Shown: positions 56,601-64,000, counted from the stretch's first letter. The stretch: DNA of 64,000 nucleotides from Siphonodentalium dalli (GCA_032622095.1 CP136062.1:157408875-157472874), one strand, 5' to 3'. Program-made: numbers and translations. The notes: generated by a model not told the origin, from the sequence alone.

Positions 56601-59600
56601 AATGTACTTGCAATACATAAAACATGGATCAATGCTATGTGATTCTTGTTATTATTGTCTTTATTTACACAGACCATACTCTGAAAAAGAACATATAGAA
56701 ATCCAAATTATTAAGCCATTAAGCCAATATCGGAATATTGCATTACTCAAAACCAAATCTTATCTAGTTGGAAATGTTATTAGACCAAATCCTATATAGT
56801 TGGACATTTTATGTTCTCACCCCCACCCAGTTGGAAACGCCTAGGAACGTCAATGTGAAAGGGGTGTTAAAACTGGGGTGTGTGTACACCCTATCTCCGG
56901 TGCGCAGTGCTTCTCCCGTGTGCGCGTACGATACCTTGCGTGTGAGCTTGGATATTTGAGAAACAAAATCAGTGTGGACATTTTATAGGATTCATTATCG
57001 CGATCATCTGTACCAGAAAATGTTGGGTGCATTTTGCATATCATCTTGAAATATCATCTTGAAAGAACTTTAGAGGTAGACCATTGTTTGTGCAATGTGA
57101 ACAGGCGATTAAATTATTTGTTCTCATTTTAATACAGTAAAGCGGCAAATGATGGTACAATGTATAACTATCGCATAACACTATAGAGTTACTCCTGAAT
57201 ATACGATATAGACTTGTAATCGACAACATACAATTGTCGCAAGCTAATGAATTACATGTATAAAGGTTTGGTACTTGGGATAAATTCAAGATATGCTGAG
57301 TTTATCTACCGCACACGTATGGCTCACATTCAAACGTTTTAACTCTGGAATGTTCATGATCCTAGAAACCATGCGACACACCATTTGTTTTCGTGTGTGC
57401 ATACAAGAAGAACACTATAACGTGCAGTACTATTTACTTTAATTTACTTCTTGATTTACTTTGCTTCAAGTCATTACAAGCAACGGATGAGAATCGTCCA
57501 CTAAGTTAACTGTTAAAAGAGTATACCACATTAAACTGGGCAACCCCGGGTAAGCCTGCTAGTGTTATATAGATGCATGCAAATATTTATACTAATCACA
57601 ATGGTAATCACAAAACAATGGACTCCATCATTGATCATCATGTATCTGTATGGACTAAACAATATGAATTCCTTAAAGCTGGCACGATGCAATCCATTGT
57701 TTTGACATCAGTTGCTGTTGCTCATTGATATGGTTTCTTTATATCGTTATGAGCGGTGACGATATTTTCCTGCATATACTTTGTCATGTCATCTGTGACG
57801 GGTAATCCCTTAGTATGAAATAAACTACTGTGTGAACTGTGTTGTGAATATTTTGTGACAATGCCCCCGTGCGGTATATATCTTCCACCGTAACATCACC
57901 AACGCCGCTATATGGGTTAACGACTGAACCCCAATACATCAAACCAAATATGGTATGTTCCTTTTCATCCAGTTTGATGGTGATGTGTTGAACTGTGCAA
58001 TGTTATTGGTGGATTCGATCAGCCCCACATCTCGAGGGGACCCCGTCAAGGTCGTTCGGAAACTTACAGCACTGGTGAGTGATATCATCTGTAATTAATT
58101 ACATATGACTTTGTTGGCAACAACGGCATATATATGAACATTGCTTCAATTTACCCTTAAGCCGAGTAATATAAGTATAAATAATGTGTAGATATCGATT
58201 GCCGTGACGTCACTCATTTGAAAGAGTTTTCAGTTACTAAGAGTAAGAGACGATATAATTAATAGATAGGGTATTACTTGCTTTGTTAGGCCTGGCATCT
58301 GGAACCATGGGGAGCGTCGCAGATACATAAGGGAATACATTGGCCTAACACTATTTACCTTGACATTGTTAGCCAGAGCATTATATTAGATGTGCGCGGC
58401 TACCGATGGGAGACTCGCATAAATAAGAGATTGAAAGGACAAAGGGTCTTTGATGCTGCACCAGCGCGGCTCCCGTGTTGCACGGTTTAATACAATAACG
58501 GTACTTTTGTCTTTACAGCATCGCTTTGTCCAACCAGCATCATAGCAAATGAGCATGACCACTTGATCAGGGACCAATACCACCGACGCGAAACAAAGGG
58601 TGGTGTTTGTCCCGTCAAACCTTAATTGTGTCACGCTATACCACATAACTGTAAACACTGTAACGTATTTACCATGTCGAAAATGCTAACTGCATGATTG
58701 TAAATAATGTTCCGCAAGCATGAGAGTTTGCGTACCGTATGCCAAAAAATAGCTTTTGAACGAATGGATTCGCGTTAAGTCTAATAACATATTCAGGTGT
58801 ATCGATGTGATGCATGTTAGGTATATTTAGTATATACTATTACATTACAATCACGGCCAAAGCTAATTGCAAACATTAAAAATTCAAAACAACATGTGTA
58901 TGTGTGTAATGCCTTTAGTTCGGTATTCTACCATCATTATTTGTAATATTACATATGTTTCAACTCGAAGCGAACTAAATAAAGCGCTGTTTCAAGATGG
59001 CGGTCACTTGCTTGGTATGGCTACAAACTTCCGGTTTAGTGACATGGTATATATAAATAGCTCATACCAGGTCAGTGGTTTCGACCTCTGATTGGTCGAT
59101 ATAAATTGGAGACATGGCAAATGTATTTGCCACGTTTCCAATTCAAATCGACCAATCAGAATTATAGACCTGGTACGAGAATCTACCATGTCACTAAACG
59201 GGAAGTTTTTTCTCATACCATGCTAATAACAACCATTTTAAATGTGCACCCTTTCTCTCCGCTTCGATCATGAATTAGTATTTAGAATATTCCTATTGTA
59301 GGCAATATACATATAATGATATCCGATGACCGTTGAAATAAGGAAGTTTAGTGAAGAGAACCCGGAATATATGTTTCGTGTCGGCTGGTGTTGGTCTCAC
59401 CTCACATTGTACCACACCGTACCGCACAACTGGACATACTGCAAATAATATTTGTAGGTGAACTCAAGTGATGACGATGGTGTTCTCACTGGTAACTGGT
59501 CCGGCGATTACTCAGGTGGAACGTCGCCAACAACATGGAGCGGAAGTGTCGCCATTTTGGAGGAGTACTATAAGACACAGCAGCCAGTAGAATACGGTCA

Positions 59601-62600
59601 ATGTTGGGTATTCTCGGGCTTATTGACAACCGGTAAATACACGAATACTTGGTGTACACCCTTTTTATACGCAATGGATGTTCCCATCATATATACAGTA
59701 TATATGAGAATGGTCTATCATTAATCTCGATGCGTTTTAGGGTATTAAAATCAGACCATAGACAAACGAAAAGCTAATACAAATACCATACTATACCATG
59801 TTGTACCATACACTGTGGTCCTTGGTTGATCTGAACGTGTCCTGAACATGGGAAGTACACCTCAATGGGTATTTATTATCGACAGTGACGTATCGACAGG
59901 AGGTGGTCGCACCCCCTACTTTGTTCAGCTAAAATGTTCAACAGTCGAAAATTTTATACCTGACATAACATTAGTTGGAAATTTCACACAAACAACATAT
60001 TTAAATTGGTAGGACACAAAACAAGTCCTACCATATAACTCCGTGCCACGTGCGGATAGACGATATTCAATATTCAAATAAGTGTTGCCACCAGGCATTA
60101 AACAAGATGGTTTACACAATGATGCCTGATCTGACTTCGGAGTTCCACTGAATGATTTTATTAAAACGATGATATCTCGTATGTATTTGATCTACGAATT
60201 AAATAGCCGGCATGTAGAGACACCAACATAATTGTACAACTCATGTTGTCTGAAAGAATTTCTTTAAAAAAGGCCGAATACAATACAACTACTTAATTAT
60301 AAAAATCCAACAACCCTACGACGATATAGTGTTTATATTATAATTGTTAACCGCGAACTGTCGCATATTGATATATGTTGATTGCTATAGTACATTTGCT
60401 GCCTTGATGCTATCAAGATAACTCCGCGCGCCGCCTTGGATGCATACATTATAAGGTTTATTAATTATTGATAAATTAACAATATATATAAGTGTTTGTT
60501 TATGTAATTTTGCTGATATATGCATACGGGTATGCTTGATAATTATCATTATATAATATTGATAACTAATATTGATAGTATTAATTTAGTAAAAATATGC
60601 ATTTATAATTTGTTTATTTATATCTATTTTATATATTTATTTGAACTGATTTATAGTATATATTTATGTATAGATAAATACATGAATGTGTAGATATTTA
60701 TGTATAGATCAATACATGATGCCACGCTCTTGTACATGTGAAACCCTGTCATGTCTAAATACCCATGTCTGCCATCTGACACATGTAGGTATTTAAAATT
60801 AAAATTTATCTTCACAGTATTGAGAACTCTTGGAATTCCGGCTCGCAGTGTCACAAACTTCGCTTCTGCGCATGACTCTGATGGCAGCATAACCATTGAC
60901 ATCCATTTCAGCGAGCAAGGTGACGTCATGGAGGACATGAACGTAGACTCAGTATGGTGAGCGCATGAATAGCTTTGAAACAATGTCGGTTGAAATTGGT
61001 TGAATTTCATCGTTACACTGAATGTACATTCACGGCAATGAAGCTGATAAAGCCAAACAAACACTATATTTGTCATCGCATTGATGAGGTGAAACTCCAG
61101 TTCCATAGGCAGGGACCCAGAATTAAGGGGGGCATAGTTTCATTGAAATTTGTCTGAACACTATATTTACAATATTATATGATTGCAATGAGTACAAAAT
61201 AGGCTTTCAGAATTTGATACATAATGCCCATAATATTTGGGGTAACATGAGTTATGGTCCTTGATCTTGTGACCGAAAATGTTATTTTTATGCAAAATAT
61301 TGCATTTTCAGACCCAATGGGCACACAAACCAGATGTTTTCGAGAATGGTCACCAATATAGGTTCAAATGACTCTTGCTTCCAACATCAGTATGAAGACA
61401 TTTCAAACTTTCACCGTTTGCAATTCCAGGAACTCAATATTTAATGTAGATGAACATTTGTTGGTGCTAAACAAATGTGTTCATAAGTCTAGGACACCTT
61501 CTAACATTACTCAAATTCATATCCGACCTTGTCTCAATACAACTACCACCAGAATGGTGCCAGAAACAACTGGGATTCTATATTGATAAAATTAGCCCAA
61601 CTGATCATTCGAAACTGTGGAGTGTTACATAACGCGTACTCCAATCTCTTCTAGAGGTGTTAATTGGCTCATCGATGTTCACCACTGTTACATGGCTGAT
61701 GTCACCTATGTTTCATGGCTGATTCTAAACAGTAATGTCTCTGGCTGTCTGCTAATTTAATCTAAACGTATAACATATATAATGTGCGTAACACGCAACC
61801 CAGAGTAATACATTTGCAAACAGTTAATGCAACTGCACCGGTTGATGTCTTCTCTGTGGTGTCATTCATATAATTGACCAAACTAACACATACTGATGAA
61901 TTAATAACTGGCGTAAGGGATTTTGACATATGGTTGTATTGAGAGGTGATTACTGACTACAGGCTTTGAATATTTGGGACAAACATTTGGCCAAATGAAA
62001 TTTTATTTGGCCCTTTTCGAATCATCTGGCCATTGACCAATTTGGCCGCCGCAAACTTGAACCTGGAAACTATATCTAGACACAACCAAACTCAAGAAAC
62101 AACTGAACTCTAGAAAAACTACGTGTGCAATTTATAAACACCTAAAATGTAGAAACAACTGCCGTTATTTTTGCGAAACTACTGTACTATATGAGGCGGA
62201 GGCTATCATAGAATATATAAATCGCTTTAATGCATGAGACGGATGCTATCATATCATATATAAACCGCTATACTGTATGAGACGGATGATATCATCTATT
62301 ATATATTTTGAAATGTTTTGGGTGTGCGTGTTCGTGTGCGTGCGTGCGTGTGTAAAACAAATACTATCTAGATTTATATATAAAAACAACTAAATTAAAT
62401 AAACAACTAAAGCATTGAAACGATTAAATCTAGAAGAAGCTATAACACCTAGAACTAAACTCTAGAAGCCCCTTATAATATGTCCTTTCAGGAACTTCCA
62501 CGTGTGGAATGAAGCGTACATGAGTCGACCAGATTTACCCAAGGGTTATGGAGGATGGCAGGCTTGTGATGCAACGCCACAGGAGTCCAGTGATGGTTAG

Positions 62601-63595
62601 TCGATGTTTTTCTTATGGTTGTGCTGTTTGTACATGCATGGCATCGTATTGTGATATAAATATGTGCACTAAATTGAGGGGATGCGCACACTCGCGGTTA
62701 CGGGACACCTAACCAACCAAGAGCAATATAATTATGCTGAATGCTACGTTTTCTTCCAGGCGTTTACTGTTGTGATAATGCGTCTGTTTGATAAAAATTG
62801 TCACGTACGATCACCTGTGTTTGTTAGGGTACGTTCATATATACACTGGTAAGTTTGTACGGAATTTGTTTGCAGGAATTTTCTCATAGAAATCCCTACA
62901 TGTGGTGCCATAATATGAACGGATACATGCAAATAACAGGAATATTTACCAAAGCTTACGACACGAGGAGTACAATTTCGGAAGTTCCAACTATAACGGT
63001 GCTACTAACACATTGCATTACAATACCTGTATGATTGGTTCTTGCGAGATAATTGCAGGCAAATATCGATAGCATCGCTACTAACGGAACTACTCATTTT
63101 TGAACTTCTCATGTAGTTAGCTGTGAGATGCATTTTATATGAATGTTTCCATTTGAATTCTGCCACCATATATAGGGTTATCTATTAGAAAAATGCCTGT
63201 AAAGTATGCCGTGCAAACTTGCCAGTGTGTGAACGTACCCTTAGTGCCCTCGGGTATGTGTTTACTGTTGTGGTCCTGTGTCTGTTTGATAAATTTTGGT
63301 AAACACGCCCATCAATGATTGCATGTGTTTGTTAGTCATCGTCTTGAATGTGTTTGCTGATTTGGTCCTGCATCTGTTTTCGGTAAGCACGCCCTGTATG
63401 GTCACGAGTGTTTGTTAGTCATCGTCTTGCAGGTGTTTACTGCTGTGGTCCTGCATCTGTCCGAGCAATTAAGAATGGAGAGGTGCAGCAGCCCCACGAT
63501 GCCGGTTTCATCTTCGCCGAAGTGAACTCTGATAAGGTGTTCTGGAACGTTCGACCAGATGGCAGAACCCAGAGGATGCAAGTTCTCGGACAATC
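41476..63595 (+). CDS. Transglutaminase (protein-glutamine gamma-glutamyltransferase), 3' partial
   Basis: Family role: calcium-dependent cross-linking of protein glutamine to lysine side chains; in invertebrates linked with clotting, cuticle/matrix stabilisation and cell adhesion. Nine exons join in frame (exon lengths 199, 213, 261, 140, 102, 175, 139, 104, 163; intron phases 1,1,1,0,0,1,2,1,2). The product so far is about 498 aa: basic tail 1-66, N-domain about 67-225, catalytic core from about 226. Catalytic Cys354 (YGQCWVF), His413 (NFHVWNE) and Asp436 (CDATPQE) are all present; the spacings 59 and 23 equal those of human factor XIII A and TGM1. Trp319 in GNWSG matches the oxyanion-stabilising Trp of TG2. 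No stop or frameshift interrupts the join, so the gene looks functional. The two C-terminal barrels must lie beyond 64000. Its orthologue group is not decided. Confidence 0.92.
41870..42065 (-). pseudogene. LINE RT-thumb remnant in intron 1
   Basis: The minus-strand frame reads [19 protein letters not shown], then [18 protein letters not shown], the thumb motif (P-x2-LYG-x-E-like) of non-LTR reverse transcriptases. About 55 residues remain before a stop at about 41875. It may come from the same family as the C-terminal fragment at 45813-46295, also on the minus strand in this intron. Confidence 0.55.
42503..43397. mobile_element. MITE-like element with TATCTAGTTGGAT ends and inner fold-back
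   Basis: The left end ACCCTATATCTAGTTGGAT and the right end ATCCAACTAGATTTAGGGT are inverted repeats with one mismatch. The interior is crowded with ATCCAAC/GTTGGAT and ACAACGTTG motifs, a duplicated ACGTAGATAGGTGCTG (43153 and 43319), and an inner inverted repeat with arms of about 118 bp (42773-42890 and 42959-43079; CAAGACGTCGTGGATAGCTT). The inner hairpin may be a separate insertion. It lies in transglutaminase intron 1. Confidence 0.6.
43591..44166. mobile_element. 575-bp snap-back palindrome
   Basis: The two halves are near-perfect inverted copies of about 280 bp around a centre near 43900 (GTTCGTTTTTATCGGAAAAC). The ends read GGGGGAGAACTGCGACGTGA and its complement. The repeated sub-motif CCGATAAA occurs several times per arm. 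Few differences separate the arms, implying recent formation or gene conversion. It is in intron 1; no gene inside. Confidence 0.8.
44387..44888. mobile_element. 500-bp TTAA-flanked MITE, copy 2
   Basis: Starts TTAA (44387-44390) with AGGTACGAGAGGCCTT and ends AAGGCCTCCGGTGCCT with TTAA (44885-44888). It is closely similar to 4906-5405. The bases outside (GTGTGCGAAT before, CATGTGCGAATTAA after) share TGTGCGAAT, so the target duplication could be longer than TTAA. Confidence 0.8.
45031..45050. repeat. (ATT)n microsatellite
   Basis: A run of TTA/ATT triplets (TTATTATTATTATTAT) in an AT-rich spacer of intron 1. Confidence 0.85.
45174..45615. repeat. (GAT)n-type imperfect microsatellite
   Basis: About 440 bases of GATGAT/GACGAT/GGTGAT triplets with interruptions. 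The Met/Asp-rich open frame across it (45277-45615) is a translation of the triplet repeat and not a gene. Confidence 0.95.
45813..46295 (-). pseudogene. LINE C-terminal fragment in intron 1
   Basis: The minus-strand frame reads [31 protein letters not shown], then the zinc-knuckle [19 protein letters not shown] and a helical tail to a stop at 45813. The C-x2-C...H...C layout matches the end of many non-LTR retrotransposon polyproteins and resembles the remnant at 27160-27283. No RT core is adjacent. Confidence 0.7.
46296..47175. other. Stretch without recognised gene (intron 1)
   Basis: The first 350 bases may be the non-coding or decayed remainder of the LINE. Nothing else was recognised. 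Confidence 0.45.
47176..47560. repeat. Tandem repeat studded with short palindromes
   Basis: Two units (about 47192-47300 and 47390-47500) share GATGGAATCTATAAATTCC, GAATACTCATTAAAGTGGCA, AAAATTGGCACAT and GGCCT. Each unit has four or five small perfect palindromes of the type GGAATCTATAAATTCC, GGCATATACTATGCC and GGCACATATCGTGC, spaced 20-40 bases apart. Confidence 0.7.
47561..48096. other. Stretch without recognised gene (intron 1)
   Basis: AT-rich; nothing recognised. Confidence 0.5.
48097..48391. mobile_element. GC-rich palindromic MITE close to exon 2
   Basis: The ends AATACTATTATGGCCACT and AGTGGCCCTAATAGTATT are inverted repeats. The interior is an array of GGCGCTTTCGGCGC-type self-complementary blocks and is far GC-richer than its surroundings. 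It lies about 100 bases upstream of the exon 2 acceptor. The open frames seen on both strands come from the palindromes. Confidence 0.75.
48498..48710 (+). CDS. Transglutaminase exon 2 (N-domain, first half)
   Basis: Acceptor CTCTTTTTCAG at 48497, donor ACAG/GTATTT at 48711, phase 1 in and out. It encodes [21 protein letters not shown], then [17 protein letters not shown], the hallmark strand of the transglutaminase N-domain, and ends LKLVFMTG. No defects. Confidence 0.92.
48711..50825. other. Intron 2, first part: nothing recognised
   Basis: AT-rich intronic sequence with only short chance ORFs. Confidence 0.5.
50826..51035. mobile_element. Hairpin MITE of the GCATTCTCTTATA family
   Basis: The left end AACCCTTTCACGACATGAGC plus TGCGCTGGTGCAGCATTAAA is the complement of the right end of the 2669-2930 element. 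GGAGTCTCACATAGG...GGGAGGCTCCTATCGC inside forms the hairpin, and GAATGCATTGGCACA closes it. The left TTAA is changed to ATAA. A diverged relative of 2669-2930 and 58285-58490. Confidence 0.6.
51036..51944. other. Intron 2, middle: no gene recognised
   Basis: A duplicated GGAGGGTGATGTCAGGGTAC lies at 51225/51257. The balanced-composition stretch 51620-51835 may be part of the retroposon whose tail is at 51945-52015. Confidence 0.4.
51945..52015 (+). mobile_element. Retroposon 3' tail
   Basis: GGTATGGCCTAGTGGCCAAA, then ACGACGTTAAACCCTCAACA and AATCAATCAATAA. I recognise this as a common 3' tail of short retroposons in mollusc and related genomes (from memory, not searched). The head may reach back to about 51615; I cannot identify A/B promoter boxes with confidence. 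Confidence 0.45.
52016..52759. other. Intron 2, last part: nothing recognised
   Basis: AT-rich sequence with an A-rich AAAACAAAAACAAAAAA run near 52256-52280. Confidence 0.5.
52760..52915. mobile_element. Hairpin MITE just upstream of exon 3
   Basis: CGGCGTGTATAGTCGAATTT, GGTCACAAAACTGATTGTAG pairs with CTACAATAAGTTTCTTTGTG and AAATTCTACCACACACGCCG; the loop is ATATGCTTCGCGTCG. The arms extend outward through ATAAATACACTG/CAGTGCATTTAT. The element ends about 30 bases before the exon 3 acceptor. Confidence 0.7.
52946..53206 (+). CDS. Transglutaminase exon 3 (N-domain, second half)
   Basis: Acceptor TTCATTTACAG at 52945, donor CAAAG/GTTTGT at 53207, phase 1 to phase 1. It encodes [51 protein letters not shown] and [11 protein letters not shown], all matching the N-domain pattern (the family usually has ILFNPWC). 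A 156-bp hairpin MITE ends about 30 bases upstream of the acceptor. The donor edge is copied twice in the following intron. Confidence 0.95.
53181..53570 (+). repeat. Exon 3 donor edge present three times
   Basis: CTTGGTGCAAAGGTTTGTTT plus TTATGATCGT occurs at the real exon 3/intron junction (about 53195), again at about 53497, and with GGCTTG in place of GGTTTG at about 53539. Each copy holds the last 25 or so exon bases and about 20 intron bases. Copy 2 keeps an apparently usable GT donor; copy 3 has GC. Confidence 0.8.
53228..53474. mobile_element. Double-hairpin MITE in intron 3
   Basis: The ends TTGAAATAGGGTGTCTGTCA and TGACAGACACCCTATTTCAA are perfect inverted repeats. Each half is itself a hairpin of GAGGTCCCCAGAGG...GATGCTACCCCGCATAGCGG. 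It is inserted between copies 1 and 2 of the duplicated donor edge. Confidence 0.8.
53821..54055 (+). repeat. Tandem duplication covering the exon 4 acceptor
   Basis: Two units of about 118 bp (53821-53940, 53941-54055) share TTAGCWGCTYTCAGCCAAYC, ATGCTTTATAGCGACAAATA and AGGTGATCAGACWTATWYCC. The right unit contains the true exon 4 start. In the left unit the exon copy reads CCCCAGGTAAG where the true exon reads TCCCAAATAAG, which creates a donor. Confidence 0.85.
53901..53921 (+). CDS. Candidate 21-nt microexon from duplicated exon edge
   Basis: ATTTATAG precedes GTGATCAGACATATACCCCAG, split here as GTGATCAGAC and ATATACCCCAG, and a strong donor GTAAGT follows. Its length of 21 is a multiple of three and phase 1 is kept, so inclusion would add seven residues (GDQTYTP with the split codon) without shifting the frame. 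It is a copy of the start of exon 4. Whether it is ever spliced in cannot be told from sequence. Confidence 0.3.
54022..54161 (+). CDS. Transglutaminase exon 4 (start of core)
   Basis: Acceptor TTATGTTTGCAG at 54021; donor GGACAG/GTACGT at 54162; phase 1 in, 0 out. It encodes [36 protein letters not shown] and SSRPWNFGQ. The EYV.N..G.I..G and RPWNFGQ motifs are diagnostic for the entry to the catalytic core. Confidence 0.95.
54699..55140 (-). pseudogene. L1-like endonuclease remnant in intron 4
   Basis: The minus strand shows [28 protein letters not shown] and, in another frame, [31 protein letters not shown]. These are the start and middle of an APE-type endonuclease resembling L1/Tx1-type elements (NxxGL, then TIENVRLTLVNIYGPN-like). 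The catalytic QET/QDTH box is replaced (FFRTLIS) and frames are broken. Different from the LINE at 33.6 kb. Confidence 0.65.
55141..57519. other. Intron 4: long part without recognised feature
   Basis: AT-rich sequence; only chance ORFs. CCGGTGCGCAGTGC near 56898 resembles a phrase at 52884 and may be a small repeat. Confidence 0.5.
57520..57562 (+). mobile_element. Helitron 3' end in intron 4
   Basis: AACTGGGCAACCCCGGGTAA, then GCCTG and CTAG followed by T at 57563. It matches, inverted, the terminal 45 bases of the Helitron at 9836. I could not locate the corresponding 5' TC end upstream, so the element length is unknown. Confidence 0.5.
57563..57972. other. End of intron 4: nothing recognised
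   Basis: AT-rich sequence with a polypyrimidine tract leading to the exon 5 acceptor. Confidence 0.5.
57973..58074 (+). CDS. Transglutaminase exon 5 (34 residues)
   Basis: Acceptor CTTTTCATCCAG at 57972, donor CACTG/GTGAGT at 58075, phase 0 both sides. It encodes [14 protein letters not shown], a short variable part, then [14 protein letters not shown], which fits between WNFGQ (exon 4) and VNSSDDDG (exon 6) exactly as in other transglutaminases. It is short enough to be missed by ORF length filters. Confidence 0.92.
58285..58490. mobile_element. Hairpin MITE, diverged family member
   Basis: GGGAATACATTGGCCTAACA, CTATTTACCTTGAC, GCATTATATTAG, GGGAGACTCGCATAAATAAG and GCTGCACCAGCGCGGCTC follow the same order as the 2669-2930 element. 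The ends are decayed. Located in intron 5. Confidence 0.55.
58491..59009. other. Intron 5, middle: nothing recognised
   Basis: AT-rich; no feature. Confidence 0.5.
59010..59223. mobile_element. 210-bp hairpin MITE in intron 5
   Basis: TTCCGGTTTAGTGACATGGT on the left pairs with ACCATGTCACTAAACGGGAA on the right; GACCTCTGATTGGTCGATAT pairs with ATCGACCAATCAGAATTATA. The inner stem is GGCAAATGTATTTGCC. Outer ends read GGTATGGCTACAAAC and TTTTTCTCATACC. Confidence 0.75.
59458..59632 (+). CDS. Transglutaminase exon 6 (active-site cysteine)
   Basis: Acceptor ATATTTGTAG at 59457; donor CAACCG/GTAAAT at 59633; phase 0 in, 1 out. It encodes [18 protein letters not shown], then [13 protein letters not shown] and [15 protein letters not shown]. 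Cys354 is the acyl-accepting nucleophile; Trp319 (GNW) supports the oxyanion hole. All key residues are intact. Confidence 0.97.
59633..60817. other. Intron 6: nothing recognised
   Basis: AT-rich, especially 60470-60720 (TATTTAT/ATATAT tracts). No gene or clear element. Confidence 0.5.
60818..60956 (+). CDS. Transglutaminase exon 7 (calcium-site region)
   Basis: Acceptor TTATCTTCACAG at 60817; donor GTATG/GTGAGC at 60957; phase 1 in, 2 out. It encodes [20 protein letters not shown], then [16 protein letters not shown] and DMNVDSVW. NFxSAHDxDxSLxxD-type sequence is a conserved calcium-responsive segment of the core. Confidence 0.96.
60957..62191. other. Intron 7: nothing recognised
   Basis: AT-rich with small chance ORFs; no repeat family recognised. 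Confidence 0.5.
62192..62310 (+). repeat. Tandem repeat of about 44-48 bp
   Basis: TATGAGGCGGAGGCTATCAT, then TGAGACGGATGCTATCATAT and TGAGACGGATGATATCATCT follow each other with ATATATAAAYCGCT between: about 2.6 units in intron 7. Confidence 0.7.
62492..62595 (+). CDS. Transglutaminase exon 8 (catalytic His and Asp)
   Basis: Acceptor TATGTCCTTTCAG at 62491; donor GTGATG/GTTAGT at 62596; phase 2 in, 1 out. It encodes [20 protein letters not shown], then [14 protein letters not shown]. His413 and Asp436 complete the triad with Cys354. Confidence 0.97.
62757..63470 (+). repeat. Exon 9 start present in four degenerate copies
   Basis: The true exon start CAGGTGTTTACTGCTGTGGT-CCTGCATCTGT (63431) is preceded at about 83-base steps by degenerate copies at 63350 (ATGTGTTTGCTGATTTGGTC) and 63267 (ATGTGTTTACTGTTGTGGTC), and by a fourth at 62756 (CAGGCGTTTACTGTTGTGAT). 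Each is followed by GTTTGTTAGTCATCG-like sequence. Copies 63267 and 63350 lack the AG acceptor; the 62756 copy retains one. Confidence 0.8.
62827..63240. mobile_element. PIF/Harbinger-type MITE (414 bp)
   Basis: The ends GGGTACGTTCATATATACAC and GTGTGTGAACGTACCC form inverted repeats that extend through ACTGGTAAGTTTGTACGG / CCGTGCAAACTTGCCAGT. Both sides are flanked by TTA (62824-62826, 63241-63243). A 3-bp TTA target and GGG...CCC ends are typical of PIF/Harbinger. No transposase. It is inserted inside the duplicated exon 9 edge array. Confidence 0.8.
63433..63595 (+). CDS. Transglutaminase exon 9 (core, C-terminal part in window)
   Basis: Acceptor GTCTTGCAG at 63432; donor CAATC/GTGAGT at 63596; phase 1 in, 2 out. 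It encodes [36 protein letters not shown] and [13 protein letters not shown]. The CGPASV and FIFAEVN.D motifs match the family. The next expected exon (IG...STK type) is outside the window. Confidence 0.96.
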
Positions 63596-64000
63596 GTGAG
63601 TTTGTTCGAATGGATTTAATTTTCTAGGATTAAGCTAATTGATCCCCGACCCGACCCACCCCGCTCGCTTGGTACGCGGGATCCAGGCCATTTTCGCCCG
63701 ATACGCGGGATTTATATTCAGATATTAGCCGGTAATCTGGATCATACCGTTCTTAAACGGTATTTGCGAGTACGCGTTTGGTGACAACGTATTGTTTTAT
63801 TCGATGGATAGAATTGACGTGTTTAATCTTGTTATCCTTTTGTCCAGTCTCCGTCTGTTAATCTGGCGCTAGATTGCCATGGCACCTAATGCACACAAGT
63901 GTAGACTATAAACGATATCTGATCCTACGGACGATAACATAGGTTTTGATATGCGATCTTTATCTGTTTTTAGTGATTTTATATGAAGGGTAATAACTCT
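63596..64000. other. Start of intron 9
   Basis: Contains a small GTACGCGGGATCCAGGCC / ATACGCGGGATTTATATTC repeat near 63670-63720. No further exon was recognised before the window ends. Confidence 0.5.

Overview
The window is animal nuclear DNA, most likely from a marine invertebrate. The one clear host gene is split into small phase-compatible exons by introns of up to about 7 kb. The rest is AT-rich, repeat-dense DNA with fold-back MITEs, Helitrons, LINE fragments, minisatellites and microsatellites, and there is no prokaryotic or organellar feature. The repeat families (a CGACGTTAAACC...TCAATCAATC retroposon tail, ACGG-rich elements ending in GGGGGTATA, Helitrons with internal minisatellites) make me favour a mollusc. 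That is recollection plus inference; a brachiopod, lancelet or hemichordate is not excluded.

Right part (41.4-63.6 kb): a plus-strand transglutaminase gene. Nine coding exons can be joined in frame: 41476-41674, 48498-48710, 52946-53206, 54022-54161, 57973-58074, 59458-59632, 60818-60956, 62492-62595 and 63433-63595. They encode about 498 residues: an Arg-rich N-terminal tail, the transglutaminase N-domain, and the catalytic core with Cys354, His413 and Asp436 all present. The C-terminal beta-barrels lie beyond the window. The introns hold hairpin MITEs, LINE remnants and, unusually, three independent local duplications of exon edges. One of these has produced a candidate 21-nt in-frame microexon.

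Left part (1-41 kb): no convincing host gene. From left to right: a fold-back element (0.6-0.9 kb), a TTAA-flanked MITE (2.7 kb), a large hairpin (4.1 kb), the first of two 500-bp TTAA-flanked MITEs (4.9 kb; its partner is at 44.4 kb), and an AT-rich repeat (5.5 kb). Next is a GC-richer block (6.1-8.3 kb) with an unrecognised 173-aa ORF whose C-terminal cassette is duplicated in frame. Then come a minus-strand Helitron full of tandem repeats (9.8-12.8 kb), a 3-kb GTTTAAAC-rich inverted-repeat element carrying a satellite array that flips orientation (21.6-24.5 kb), a hairpin-of-hairpins MITE (25.1 kb) and a compact Helitron (26.1-27.0 kb).

Middle (29.1-41.1 kb): two direct repeats of about 440 bp lie 11.5 kb apart. 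Between them are a satellite of about 95-bp units and a 5'-truncated, frameshifted endonuclease/RT LINE on the minus strand. No coding capacity explains the 11.5-kb unit, so its nature (large non-autonomous retroelement or segmental duplication) is open.

All identity and homology statements come from reading by eye. No alignment or database search was run.
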